This document shows positions 1 through 8,839 of a stretch of DNA of 64,000 bases, one piece after another. The stretch covers positions 213,774-277,773 of the forward strand of contig JAKLJG010000002.1 in assembly GCA_023151255.1 (NCBI GenBank), read 5' to 3'. Numbering within the stretch: the first letter of the stretch is position 1; each line of letters opens with the position of its first letter. The notes under the pieces were generated by a model. It was not told the origin of the DNA, searched no databases, and worked only from the letters and a program-made list of their open reading frames with translations. The translations under genes were made by a program, and so were the position numbers. This DNA comes from Cyclobacteriaceae bacterium (GTDB lineage: Bacteria > Bacteroidota > Bacteroidia > Cytophagales > Cyclobacteriaceae).

Positions 1-1575
1 TGTTAACATGGTTTTGGCGCACAGTTCACCGCTGGCGCCCATAATGCCTCCGCCCGGGTGTGTGCCCGACCCGCACATCCATAATTTAGGTATGGAAGTT
101 TTGTAGCCGGAGTAGTTGGCCACTGGCCGTTGAAAGAGCAATTGTTCCAGGCTAAGTTCGCCCTGGAAAATATTTCCTTCGGTAAGCCCCATGGTTTGCT
201 CAAGGTCCCACGGGGTGAGCACCTGCCGGAATAAAATCTTATCCTTCAGGCCTGGAATGTATTCAGCCAGTGTATCCACCACCGTGTCGCCAAAGGCTTC
301 GCGGTACTTGGGCCAGTTTTCTGCACCCTCTTTTATATGGTATGGTGCGTACTGAACGAAGCACGACAGGATGTGCTTGCCCGGAGGAGCCAGGCTCGGA
401 TCAGTTAAGGTTGGAATTACCGCGTTGATGTAAGGCCGTGTGCTGAACTCACCATACTTGGCCTGATCGTAGGCTTTCTCCAGGTAATCAATGCTGGGCG
501 CAATAGCAATGTCACCACGAATATGGTCACCATCGCCCGGGCGGCAACTGAATTCGGGTACGCTGTCGAGTGCCAGGTTTACTTTACCGGAACTGCCGCG
601 CAGTTTGAAGCGCTTAATGTCTTTCAGTACATCTGGATCAAGGTGGTTTTCGCCCACCATTTTCAGGTAGGTGCGGTTGGGGTCAAGGTTGGAGATGACG
701 GTTTTGGCATACAGTTCATCTCCGTTTTCCAGCACTACGCCAGTGGCCATACCGTTTTTAATGATGACTTGTTTTACGGGCGCTTCGGTTCTGATTTCAG
801 CGCCATAGCTCATGGCTGCACGTGCGCACGCCATGCTTACGCCACCGGTGCCGCCTTTTGAAAATCCCCACGAGCGGAACACCCCGTCAAGCTGGCCCAT
901 GTAGTGATGCAGTAATACGTATGCTGTGCCCGGAGAACGAATGCCCTGAAACGTGCCGATGATACCGCTTACCGACATGGGTGCCTTGAGTACCTCGGAT
1001 TCGAACCACAGGTCGAGAAAGTCGAGTGCGCTCATCGTCACCAGTTTGATATTGAGGTGCAGCAGGTCGGGACCCAGATCTTTAAAGGCTTTACCTAATC
1101 GAAGTAGGTTGGCAATTTCTTTCGGATTTATCGAATTGATGTTCGGTGCGGGATGATCAATTACGGCTTTAGCCAGTTTGCCCATGTGCGTCATTACGCG
1201 GCTGAACTCCGGATACACTTCCGAATCTTTTTTGCTGAAGCGCGCAATCTCCCTGCGTGACCGGTGTGAATCGGCCCAGCGGGCCAGCGAGTCGCCATCG
1301 GGCAACGGCAGGAAGGAGCAGTCCATCGGGATTACTTCATAGCCGTGCTTGGCCAGTTCCAGTTCGCGGATGATGTGCGGCCGGAATAAGCTGACCACAT
1401 ACGAAGCGACAGAGAAGGTAAAGCCCGGATATAATTCTTCCGATACGGCTGCGCCTCCGAGCACGTGGCGTTTTTCCAGCACCAATACTTGTCGCCCCGC
1501 TTTGGCCAGGTAGGCGGCACAGATAAGGCCGTTGTGGCCTCCACCAATAATGATGGCATCGTATTTTTTGCTCAT
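1..1575 (-). CDS. PYROXD2/phytoene desaturase-like FAD oxidoreductase (3' end outside window)
   Basis: Open frame from an ATG at 1575 that runs off the left edge without a stop, so about 525 residues are visible and the C-terminus is missing. The N-terminus carries a dinucleotide-binding motif, IIIGGGHNGL at residues 8-17, typical of CrtI/PYROXD2-type flavoproteins. Near the visible end is a motif GGGIMGASGELCA, typical of the C-terminal FAD-contacting part of this family, so only a few residues should be missing. The family uses FAD to oxidise or isomerise hydrophobic or amine substrates; the substrate here cannot be read. The start overlaps the stop of the upstream GcvT-like gene by 4 bases (ATGA), so the two are probably translationally coupled. 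No carotenoid genes are adjacent, which argues against a role as true phytoene desaturase. Confidence 0.85.
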   Translation of the reverse strand, partial: MSKKYDAIIIGGGHNGLICAAYLAKAGRQVLVLEKRHVLGGAAVSEELYPGFTFSVASYVVSLFRPHIIRELELAKHGYEVIPMDCSFLPLPDGDSLARWADSHRSRREIARFSKKDSEVYPEFSRVMTHMGKLAKAVIDHPAPNINSINPKEIANLLRLGKAFKDLGPDLLHLNIKLVTMSALDFLDLWFESEVLKAPMSVSGIIGTFQGIRSPGTAYVLLHHYMGQLDGVFRSWGFSKGGTGGVSMACARAAMSYGAEIRTEAPVKQVIIKNGMATGVVLENGDELYAKTVISNLDPNRTYLKMVGENHLDPDVLKDIKRFKLRGSSGKVNLALDSVPEFSCRPGDGDHIRGDIAIAPSIDYLEKAYDQAKYGEFSTRPYINAVIPTLTDPSLAPPGKHILSCFVQYAPYHIKEGAENWPKYREAFGDTVVDTLAEYIPGLKDKILFRQVLTPWDLEQTMGLTEGNIFQGELSLEQLLFQRPVANYSGYKTSIPKLWMCGSGTHPGGGIMGASGELCAKTMLT

Positions 1576-2789
1576 GATTTCGGAAATTTTGGTGTGGATG
1601 TTTTACGCTCCGGGTTATAGAACTGAGTTTTACATACAGTGGCCGAAACTGTGTGGCGCACGTGTTCAACCGTTACTTCAAACTGCAATTCCATCCCGAT
1701 TTTATCGTATTGTTTCTGAACGGTAGCCAGTGCAATGTTTTTTTTGAGGATGGGCGACCAGGTGCCGCTGGTGGCATAGCCGGCCTGGATGCGTTTGTCT
1801 TTTGCAGTGTAGATGGGAATGGAACTGCGCCAGGCGTGGTTGCTGAGTACAGGCGGAAGCCCTCTTTTATAATAGAGTTCTTCCAACTCGGGCCAGTTAA
1901 TATCCAACCCCACGATGGCCCATTTAGATCCATGTTCCTTTTCTGTCTGTAAAGCGGCTTGTCCGTTAAAAGGCGCCCGCTCCAGGTCCACCGTCCAACC
2001 CAACGAGATTTCGTAGGGTGAAGATTTGCGCTCATCAATTAATGCATGCAGGGCGTTGAAGTAATCAACATCTTTTAAAATAAGGCCTGCTTCAACCCGG
2101 GTAACATCGAGTGCATCGAGGCCGGCCGGGCGGATGTCGTAATTTCTGCCGGCAGCCATGATGGCATCCCACAGTTTCAATGCGTGTTCATTTTTAACCC
2201 ACAGTTCATAGCCAAGGTCACCGGTATACCCGGTGCGGGAAATGTAAATTTCAAATTCGTTAACACGGGCTTTACAGGTGGCAAAGTATTTCAGGGCGTC
2301 CAGGTCGGCATCGCAAATTTGTTTCAGGATGTCGCGCGAAGTGGGGCCCTGCAAGGCAAGCCCGGCTACCTGGTCGGAGATATCGGTAAGTTCAACCCGG
2401 TAGCCGCGCAGAAACCGGGAGAACCAGGAGTAACACGGATCGGCCGAGGTAACAAAAAATTCCTGCTCGCCACGCCTCATCACGGTACCATCGTCAACAA
2501 CTTTTCCGTAATCATCGCACCAGCAACAATACGACACACGGCCCACTGCAAGTTTTTCGATGTTGCGAACCATGATGCGCGAAAGAAAGGCAGCCGCATC
2601 GGGCCCGGTTACCCGGTACTTAAATAAAGGTGAAACATCCAGCAGGCCGGCCGAGTTGCGGAAGGCGTAGTACTCGGAATCATGCAATGTTTCATACGAG
2701 CACACGGCATAATAGCCGGCCCACTCTTTCCATTTCATGCTGTGGCACAAATCGGAGGTACGCGGAAAAAAAGGTGTTTTAACTGGCAT
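1572..2789 (-). CDS. GcvT-like aminomethyltransferase / folate-binding protein
   Basis: A 405-residue protein of the glycine-cleavage T-protein fold. The hallmark RTGYTGDLGYELW lies just past residue 180, followed by the RPAGLDALDVTRVEAGL segment that shapes the folate pocket. It is longer than a standard GcvT of about 360 residues and lies beside an FAD oxidoreductase rather than gcvH/gcvP. It may therefore be one of the GcvT-like proteins that act with flavin-dependent demethylases (dimethylglycine or sarcosine type) rather than glycine cleavage itself; this is inference. The ATG at 2789 is preferred. An in-frame GTG at 2813 would add 8 residues without a clear ribosome site. The stop overlaps the start of the downstream oxidoreductase. 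Confidence 0.85.
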   Translation of the reverse strand: MPVKTPFFPRTSDLCHSMKWKEWAGYYAVCSYETLHDSEYYAFRNSAGLLDVSPLFKYRVTGPDAAAFLSRIMVRNIEKLAVGRVSYCCWCDDYGKVVDDGTVMRRGEQEFFVTSADPCYSWFSRFLRGYRVELTDISDQVAGLALQGPTSRDILKQICDADLDALKYFATCKARVNEFEIYISRTGYTGDLGYELWVKNEHALKLWDAIMAAGRNYDIRPAGLDALDVTRVEAGLILKDVDYFNALHALIDERKSSPYEISLGWTVDLERAPFNGQAALQTEKEHGSKWAIVGLDINWPELEELYYKRGLPPVLSNHAWRSSIPIYTAKDKRIQAGYATSGTWSPILKKNIALATVQKQYDKIGMELQFEVTVEHVRHTVSATVCKTQFYNPERKTSTPKFPKS

Positions 2790-2990
2790 ATATGAGTAAT
2801 TAAAATCCGGCACTGGTTACCGGGTAAAGATTAATTCAAAAAATCCGGAAGTGTGAAATGAGCGAATCACAACCCGGGCTCGAAAACCCAGGGAAATTTG
2901 GCGGTATCGGTAATGCTCGTGTTCATGTGTTGCGTAAATGTATGGATTTGAAAGTGAATTTGAGTAGTATTCGGGGAAATGATTTTTCAA

Positions 2991-3042
2991 TCACCCCGTC
3001 CTGCGGACACCATTCTTCTAAGAAGAGGGTAAGGGGGAAGGG
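2991..3042. repeat. REP-like intergenic element (candidate)
   Basis: A compact stretch holding two small palindromes: GTCCTGCGGAC near 2998-3008 and TTCTTCTAAGAA near 3013-3024, followed by a purine-rich AGGGTAAGGGGGAAGGG run. This composition (CACCCCGTCC, CTGCGGAC, CTTCT-AAGAAG, AGGGG) resembles dispersed extragenic elements found in many copies in some bacterial genomes. Only one copy is visible here, so copy number is unproven. It sits about 20 bases ahead of the DUF4442 gene. Confidence 0.4.
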
Positions 3043-3062
3043 AAAAAAAAACGCATTCAACT

Positions 3063-3575
3063 ATGCTTAACCAAAACGACATTCTTAAACGCGCCCATAC
3101 TTCCTCTTTCTGGCGGTTGGTGCTTAATTGGTCACTCGATCGAATGATACCGTTTAACAGGTCGCACGGTTTTGCTATTCGTGAAATTGACGATTACCGG
3201 ATTAAGGTTTTGATTCCGTATAAACGCAGCAACTTCAATCATATTAACGGCCTGCATGCCTGCGCGCTGGCAACGGCTTCCGAGTTTGCAACCGGATTTA
3301 TATTGGTTTCCAGGCTAGATCCAAAGAAGTACCGGCTCATCATGAAGCGGCTGGAAATGGAATACCATTACCAGGGTAAAATGAATGCGTTTGCCGAGTT
3401 TTCGATTTCGGAAGAATGGCTTGTAGAAAATGTGTTTACGCCACTTACCCAAAGCGATGCCGTTGAAGTAAATTGTGTGGTTAAAATTCATGATGAAAGG
3501 GGCAATCACCTCACTACCGGAAAAATTTGCTGGCAGGTAAAGGATTGGACTAAAGTAAGGACAAAAGGGGGTTGA
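3063..3575 (+). CDS. DUF4442 hotdog-fold thioesterase-like protein
   Basis: A 170-residue protein that looks like the DUF4442 branch of the hotdog superfamily (acyl-CoA thioesterase/PaaI relatives). The central helix region NHINGLHACALATASEFATGF (about residues 59-79) matches the usual hotdog helix with its 'N-x-x-G-x-x-H/A' pattern, followed by beta strands (YRLIMKRLEMEYHYQGKM). A thioesterase activity on acyl-CoA or acyl-ACP is plausible but the substrate is unknown. It is the first of three tightly spaced plus-strand genes (next start 18 bases downstream), so it probably shares an operon with an acyltransferase-like protein and a glycosyltransferase. Confidence 0.8.
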   Translation: MLNQNDILKRAHTSSFWRLVLNWSLDRMIPFNRSHGFAIREIDDYRIKVLIPYKRSNFNHINGLHACALATASEFATGFILVSRLDPKKYRLIMKRLEMEYHYQGKMNAFAEFSISEEWLVENVFTPLTQSDAVEVNCVVKIHDERGNHLTTGKICWQVKDWTKVRTKGG

Positions 3576-3592
3576 GTGCTGTTCTTTTGAAA

Positions 3593-4531
3593 ATGAGTAC
3601 CTATTCATTCCATAGTTGCGAGCCGAAAGATTACGTGGAGCGAACATACCCGGTAAGTCTTTTTCACTTACCACTGCACCTGGATTTACAAAAACGTACG
3701 GGGCGTAGGTCATTTTTTGTTCTTCATGAAAAAAGTAAAAAGCTTTTAGCCGAAGTACATTTTCATGGAGATGGCCCGTCAGCCACCAGCCCGCTGCGGG
3801 CGCCATTCGGCTCATACCTGTTTTCGGAAAAACTGCCTCCCGAAGTTTTGTTTGACTTTGTTTTGTTTGCAGAAGAAGAACTCGGAAAAGATAAAATCAA
3901 GAACATTACGCTAAAGCAGGCCCCTGCCGCCTATTTCTCCAAGCAGTATAATCTGCTTGTACCTGTGCTGTTAAATCTGGATTACACTATACAGCAAGCC
4001 GAAATCAGTTCAATTATTACAATTTCTGAGAAGTTGTTTGCTGAACGCATTGATACATGGGAGCAACGTAAACTGAAACAGGCCCGCGAAGCCGAATTGG
4101 TTACCCGGCTCATTCATGAAGAAAGCCTCGGGATGGTCTATTCTTTTATATTACAATGCCGCCAGCAAAAAGACTATTCGCTTTCGATGACATTGGATGA
4201 GTTAAAAGTAGTGGTACAGAAATTTCCTGATCGGTTTGTTTTGTTTGGCGTGTTTGATCAGGATAACCTGGCGGCAGCGGCCATTACCATTCGGGTTACT
4301 GATGATGTACTCTATAATTTTTATTCCGATCATCATCCTGATTATGATCATCTTAGCCCGGTTGTTATGCTCATCGAAAGTGAATATGCATACAGCCGGC
4401 ACCATGGGCTAAGCCGGCTCGACCTGGGCACATCTTCCGCAGGTGGTAAACTAAATTTTCCGTTGCTTGATTTTAAACTACGGTTAGGAGGAATGCCCTC
4501 GCCTAAATACACATTTGTAAAAAGTATCTGA
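3593..4531 (+). CDS. GNAT/FemAB-like acyltransferase-fold protein
   Basis: 312 residues from the ATG at 3593; an upstream in-frame TTG at 3572 would overlap the previous stop and is less likely. The C-terminal half (from about residue 170) has the layout of an Acetyltransf_6/FemAB-type domain: a strand with FVLFGVFDQDNLAAAAITIR, a VLYNFYSDHHPDY segment, then HHGLSRLDLGTSSAGGKLNFP near the end, typical of proteins that transfer acyl or aminoacyl groups during envelope or polysaccharide synthesis. The start of the glycosyltransferase gene follows by one base after the stop, which supports a joint role in surface glycan building. Substrate is not readable. Confidence 0.65.
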   Translation: MSTYSFHSCEPKDYVERTYPVSLFHLPLHLDLQKRTGRRSFFVLHEKSKKLLAEVHFHGDGPSATSPLRAPFGSYLFSEKLPPEVLFDFVLFAEEELGKDKIKNITLKQAPAAYFSKQYNLLVPVLLNLDYTIQQAEISSIITISEKLFAERIDTWEQRKLKQAREAELVTRLIHEESLGMVYSFILQCRQQKDYSLSMTLDELKVVVQKFPDRFVLFGVFDQDNLAAAAITIRVTDDVLYNFYSDHHPDYDHLSPVVMLIESEYAYSRHHGLSRLDLGTSSAGGKLNFPLLDFKLRLGGMPSPKYTFVKSI

Positions 4532-4532
4532 C

Positions 4533-5399
4533 ATGTCCTCTCCGCTGGTTTCCATTGTTTGCCTTTGTTATAACCAAGGTCGGTTTGTAGAGGAGGCCGT
4601 GCAATCAGCATTACAGCAAACATACCCGAACATTGAAGTGCTTGTTGTTGATGATGCCAGTACAGATGACAGCGCGCAACGCATAAGAGCAATAGCCGCC
4701 AATCGGCCTTCGGTTAAAACCCTTTTTTTAAAAACCAATCATGGCCATTGTCGTGCTTTTAATAAGGCATACGGCATGGTTACCGGTGATTTTATTGTGG
4801 ACCTGGCTGCTGACGATGTGCTGTTGCCTGAGCGTGTAGCGATTGGTGTTTCCGATTTGGAAAAGGCTGGCTCCGGGTACGGGGTTCATTTCAGCGATGC
4901 CGGATATATTGATGCATCAGGGAAACATCTGTTCAACCATTCGGATAACTATCCGCATGAAACCATTCCTTTGGGTGATATATACATCGAGTTAATCAGG
5001 CGGTATTTTATCTGCCCGCCTACCATGCTGTTCAGGCGCAGCGTGCTGGAGGCGCTTGGCGGCTATGACGAATCGCTCAGTTTTGAGGATTTTGATTTCT
5101 GGATACGGTCCTCACGCCAGTTCAGCTATGCGTATTCTCCAAAGGTACTGGTAAAAAAGCGCGTGGTAACATCGGCACAAAACCGCAGGCAATTCAGGTT
5201 TTTCAGCCGCGAATCGGCCACGACTTATAAGGTTTGTGAGAAAATTATGAAGCTGAACCGTTCGCGGGCTGAGCAGGAGGCCCTGTCGAAACGCGTGTTG
5301 TATGAGATGAGGCTTAATACCCGGTTGCTGAACTTTGGACTGGTAAAAAAATATTTTCAGTTGTGGAATAAAAACCGCGAACTGGTTTATCCGGAGTAG
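4533..5399 (+). CDS. family 2 glycosyltransferase
   Basis: 288 residues with a GT-A fold. The N-terminus, VSIVCLCYNQGRFVEEAVQS, is the nucleotide-sugar binding start of GT2 enzymes. It is followed by VLVVDDASTDDSAQRI and by DLAADDVLLPE around residue 90-100, which supplies the acidic metal-binding motif. There is no membrane segment, so it is probably cytosolic and adds a sugar to a lipid-linked or cell-surface glycan acceptor. It is the third gene of a plus-strand trio. Its stop (5397-5399) abuts the rsgA stop on the other strand with no gap, so there is no room for a conventional terminator between these convergent genes. Confidence 0.9.
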   Translation: MSSPLVSIVCLCYNQGRFVEEAVQSALQQTYPNIEVLVVDDASTDDSAQRIRAIAANRPSVKTLFLKTNHGHCRAFNKAYGMVTGDFIVDLAADDVLLPERVAIGVSDLEKAGSGYGVHFSDAGYIDASGKHLFNHSDNYPHETIPLGDIYIELIRRYFICPPTMLFRRSVLEALGGYDESLSFEDFDFWIRSSRQFSYAYSPKVLVKKRVVTSAQNRRQFRFFSRESATTYKVCEKIMKLNRSRAEQEALSKRVLYEMRLNTRLLNFGLVKKYFQLWNKNRELVYPE

Positions 5400-6314
5400 T
5401 TACTTCCGGTTATCCTCATTCAACAACATGCTCAGGTAATTTTGGTAGCGGCTCATGGCGATGGTCCCATTTTCAACAGCATCCTTAATGGCACATTTGG
5501 GTTCATTAACATGGAGGCATCGCGAACCGAACTTACAGTTCAGTCGCAGGTCGCGCATTTCCGGAAAGTAATCTGACAATTCCTCGGGGGTCATGTCGAT
5601 TAAACCAAACTCTTTGATACCCGGTGTATCGATAATAAACGTGGTATCATTAAGTTGGAACATTTCAGCAAATGTGGTTGTGTGTGTTCCCTTCTCGGTA
5701 TAATCCGAAACTTCGCTCACCTTTTGGTTGATGGCGGGAGCGAGTTGGTTGATGAGCGTGGATTTTCCCACGCCCGAGTGTCCGGCAATGAGGGTTGTTT
5801 TTCCGGAAAGTATTTTTTCCAAGTCGGGCTGGTTTTTCTCAAGCGCGCTGGTTACGATGCAGGTTACACCGATTTGTTCATAGATTTTAATAAGGCTGTT
5901 TTGATGATGGATTGCTTCGTTATCAAGCAGATCTTTTTTGTTGAACACAATTACCTGCGGAATGCGAAACGATTCGGCCGCTACCAGAAAGCGATCGATA
6001 AAACCGGTGGAGGTGCGGGGCATCATCATGGTAGCCATCACCAACGCCTGGTCGATATTGGCAGCAATTACATGGGCATGGCCGGTTTTTTTTACCGATT
6101 GGCGAACAATGTAATTTACACGGGGAAGAATTTCTGTGATTATTCCTTCCTTGTTTTCTGCGATTACTTCAACCAAATCGCCTACTGCTACGGGATTGGT
6201 TTCTTTGATGCCCTCCAGCCGGATTTTTCCGCGAATGCGGCATTGTAATATTGAGCCGTCATCCATCAGCACATCATACCACGAACCGGTTGAACGCATC
6301 ACACGGCCTTTCAT
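5400..6314 (-). CDS. rsgA: ribosome small subunit-dependent GTPase RsgA
   Basis: 304 residues, the usual length. It shows the circularly permuted GTPase order: NKKD (G4) near residue 125 precedes GHSGVGKST (G1, about 178-186), which precedes DTPGIKEF (G3). An N-terminal OB fold is present, and a C-terminal zinc knuckle follows (CKFGSRCLHVNEPKC, about 260-274). RsgA checks late 30S maturation and releases RbfA upon GTP hydrolysis. The start overlaps the end of waaA by 4 bases (ATGA), so it is probably translated from the same message. Confidence 0.97.
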   Translation of the reverse strand: MKGRVMRSTGSWYDVLMDDGSILQCRIRGKIRLEGIKETNPVAVGDLVEVIAENKEGIITEILPRVNYIVRQSVKKTGHAHVIAANIDQALVMATMMMPRTSTGFIDRFLVAAESFRIPQVIVFNKKDLLDNEAIHHQNSLIKIYEQIGVTCIVTSALEKNQPDLEKILSGKTTLIAGHSGVGKSTLINQLAPAINQKVSEVSDYTEKGTHTTTFAEMFQLNDTTFIIDTPGIKEFGLIDMTPEELSDYFPEMRDLRLNCKFGSRCLHVNEPKCAIKDAVENGTIAMSRYQNYLSMLLNEDNRK

Positions 6315-7555
6315 GCTTTGAGCAGGTTGCGGCAGTATGCCGTTATTTTTTCAGTAGCGCCCAGGTTTTCTTCCACGTAAAGGCGGGTTACTTCACAGGC
6401 CAGTAAGAAATTCTGTGGCAGGTTTATCATTTCATACTTGGTTTTTAAGTCGTGGTAATCGGCAACTTCAAATGCTCCACCCCGATTGATCAGGTCAACG
6501 GCTTCTTGAAATTTATGATAATTTTTGTTACCAAAGAAAATCGGGATACCGTAACAGGCGGCTTCAAGTATGTTATGTAATCCTTTGCCGAAGGCTCCTC
6601 CCACAAAAGCAAATTCGCCATAGCGATAGAGTTTGCCAAGCATACCAATATTATCAATCATCAGCACGTGATAATCATTTAGGTTTTCGGTTGCTTTGGA
6701 ATAGCGTATGGTTTTTGCGTTCACCGCTTTTTCAAAATTACTCATGAATGACTCGGTTATTTCGTGTGGAGCGATGATAAACTTCAGGTGAAAGTAATTT
6801 TCATTAATAAAGGGAATAAGTACCTCCAAATCCTCGGCCCAGCAACTGCCGATAACCATGAGCTTGTCAGTGCCCTTGAATTTTCTGGCAACCGGAACTT
6901 CTTCTCCCTGTTTAACCAGTTGATTAACCCTGTCAAAACGGGTATCGCCAGCGCGTGTAACGTTGGTCAGGCCAATGGATTTCAGTAAGCGCACAGACTC
7001 ATCGTTTTGCACAAAAAAATGGACAAAATTTTTTAGTATGCTGCGGTAAAAGTTGCCGGCCGTTTTGAAAAAAAACTGATCGGGTCGGAATATGGACGAA
7101 ATGGAAAGTAAAGGAATATTGCGTTCCCTGATTTGCTTTGTATAGTGATACCAGAACTCATATTTCACAAACAATACCAGCTTGGGCTTACTGATATCGA
7201 GAAAGCGTACGGCATTGATTTTGGTATCCCAGGGCAGGTAAAAAACGTAATCGGTCTTCGGGTAATTTTTTCGTACTTCATACCCTGAAGGAGAAAAAAA
7301 CGTTAACAGGATTTTATAATCCGGAAATTCCTCTTTGAGTTTTTCGATTACCGGCCGGCCTTGCTCAAATTCGCCCAATGAGGCACAATGTATCCATACC
7401 AACGGCTGGGAGTTGGCCCTTAGTGCCGCAGCGAAGCGACTGAAAAAATTTCTGCGGCCGTTGTTGAAAGCCTCTGCTTTTGCATTAAAAAGGCCGGCAA
7501 GGTAGTAGAGCACCCGGAGCAGCAATATGCTAAGGTTGTACAGAAAGGTGGCCAT
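6311..7555 (-). CDS. waaA: 3-deoxy-D-manno-octulosonic acid (Kdo) transferase
   Basis: A 414-residue GT30-family enzyme that transfers Kdo from CMP-Kdo to lipid A precursor on the cytoplasmic face of the inner membrane. It has an N-terminal membrane anchor (residues 5-22), then the family segment LVWIHCASLGEFEQGRPVIE carrying the catalytic Glu. The C-terminal half holds FVGGAFGKGLHNILEAACYG, the CMP-sugar binding region. It shows that the cell makes Kdo-containing lipopolysaccharide. It is transcribed leftward into rsgA. Confidence 0.95.
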   Translation of the reverse strand: MATFLYNLSILLLRVLYYLAGLFNAKAEAFNNGRRNFFSRFAAALRANSQPLVWIHCASLGEFEQGRPVIEKLKEEFPDYKILLTFFSPSGYEVRKNYPKTDYVFYLPWDTKINAVRFLDISKPKLVLFVKYEFWYHYTKQIRERNIPLLSISSIFRPDQFFFKTAGNFYRSILKNFVHFFVQNDESVRLLKSIGLTNVTRAGDTRFDRVNQLVKQGEEVPVARKFKGTDKLMVIGSCWAEDLEVLIPFINENYFHLKFIIAPHEITESFMSNFEKAVNAKTIRYSKATENLNDYHVLMIDNIGMLGKLYRYGEFAFVGGAFGKGLHNILEAACYGIPIFFGNKNYHKFQEAVDLINRGGAFEVADYHDLKTKYEMINLPQNFLLACEVTRLYVEENLGATEKITAYCRNLLKA

Positions 7556-7624
7556 GAGCGCTCAAAAATAGGAATAGTAAGGGCCATTACCCGTACCAAA
7601 AGATAATTTTAAGTTTTTATCGTG

Positions 7625-7651
7625 TTGTGGTTTACCAAAATTATAAATTTG
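7625..7651 (+). promoter_or_regulatory. candidate Bacteroidetes promoter for the DUF6588 gene
   Basis: A perfect -7 box TAAATTTG (TAnnTTTG consensus) at 7644-7651, with a TTG at 7625-7627 sixteen bases upstream, slightly shorter than the usual 17-23. It lies 36 bases before the ATG at 7688 in a 132-base divergent gap. Confidence 0.4.
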
Positions 7652-7687
7652 GCATGAAGGATATTGATAAACAGAAATTCGACAATT

Positions 7688-8779
7688 ATGAGTTGGAAAA
7701 TACAATCCACAATTATGGTAATGGCATTAGCAAGTGCCTTGCCGATGACGTTAAAGGCCCAAAATGAAGATGATCTTGTGCGCTTTTTACAGGCCAACAG
7801 GAATGATGGAAATAAATTGATCACGGCCTACATCAATCCGTTTGTGGAGGGATTTTCCTACGCACTAAATGGTGGCTGGTTTCATACGGCTAAGCCGCAT
7901 AAGTTGGGTGGTTTTGATATTAATATTTCACTAACCCCCGTGTTCATACCTTCATCACAAGATCGTTTTAATCCTGATAATCTTCAGTTCGAGAATATAG
8001 CTGGCTTTGCCAACACCACTAATCCCGGTAAGAATCCGCCAACTTTTATCGGCCCGAAAGAACGAACAACATATTATTTTAACTACGACTTTGACGGAGA
8101 TGGAAATGTAAATACAGCCGGTAATTTGATTGATCCGGATGATACTTTTAGTGGCCCCGAGGGATTGGGTTTACGTGAATCCTTAAAAGTTGCTGCGGTC
8201 GGCTCACCCATGATGCAGGTGGGTATTGGTCTTATAAAAGGAACCGATGTGATGGTGCGGTTTGTTCCGAAAACAACTTTGGGCAGCACCGAAGTGAAGT
8301 TGCTTGGTTTTGGCGTCCGTCACGACATCAAACAGCATATACCCGCAATTAAAATGTTGCCATTTGATTTATCGGTGATGGCCGCTTACACATCTTTTAA
8401 TGGAGTTACCGATTTATCAGGACTTGCCACAGAATTTCCACCCGCAACTTCAGGCACTACGCAGGAAGCAATCTATAAGTTTAATGCCTTTTTGTTTCAA
8501 GCACTGGTTTCCAAAAAGATAGCCTTCTTAACGGTGTTTGGCGGTGTTGGTTATAATGGTATTAAAACTACGGCAGATGTACGTGGCAGTTATACATTTT
8601 TTAACAACACTGTGGCTGAATTTGATCTCACTAATCCCTATTCGGCAACGTTTAAAAACAACAGCATGCGATTTGATGTGGGCTTTAGGCTTAACTTATT
8701 GGCATTCTATATTTATGGTGATTATACCATACAGGAGTATAGTTCGGTTACAGCCGGGTTAGGCTTCACGTTCCGGTAA
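7688..8779 (+). CDS. DUF6588-like outer-membrane/secreted protein
   Basis: 363 residues from the ATG at 7688; an in-frame TTG at 7664 lacks support. Residues 1-25 form a signal peptide ending in LKAQ. The rest is rich in alternating hydrophobic/aromatic strands and ends in an aromatic-terminated strand (GLGFTFR), as expected for an outer-membrane beta-barrel. It contains a calcium-type loop DFDGDGNVN near residue 140. It resembles the Bacteroidetes DUF6588 family, whose function is unknown. It is flanked by oppositely oriented genes, so it is probably monocistronic. Confidence 0.75.
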   Translation: MSWKIQSTIMVMALASALPMTLKAQNEDDLVRFLQANRNDGNKLITAYINPFVEGFSYALNGGWFHTAKPHKLGGFDINISLTPVFIPSSQDRFNPDNLQFENIAGFANTTNPGKNPPTFIGPKERTTYYFNYDFDGDGNVNTAGNLIDPDDTFSGPEGLGLRESLKVAAVGSPMMQVGIGLIKGTDVMVRFVPKTTLGSTEVKLLGFGVRHDIKQHIPAIKMLPFDLSVMAAYTSFNGVTDLSGLATEFPPATSGTTQEAIYKFNAFLFQALVSKKIAFLTVFGGVGYNGIKTTADVRGSYTFFNNTVAEFDLTNPYSATFKNNSMRFDVGFRLNLLAFYIYGDYTIQEYSSVTAGLGFTFR

Positions 8780-8839
8780 AAGCGCCACCGGCTGATAAGG
8801 TCGCATTTAACAAGGTTGTTCTTACACCCTTGTATTCTG

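Noticed and set aside
3315..3815. Minus-strand frame of 166 codons across the DUF4442/GNAT junction
   Set aside because: Overlaps two well-supported plus-strand genes and has no family features.
8810..8833. ACAAGG/CCTTGT inverted repeat between convergent genes as a terminator
   Set aside because: Only 6 bp with a 12-base loop and no T-run.
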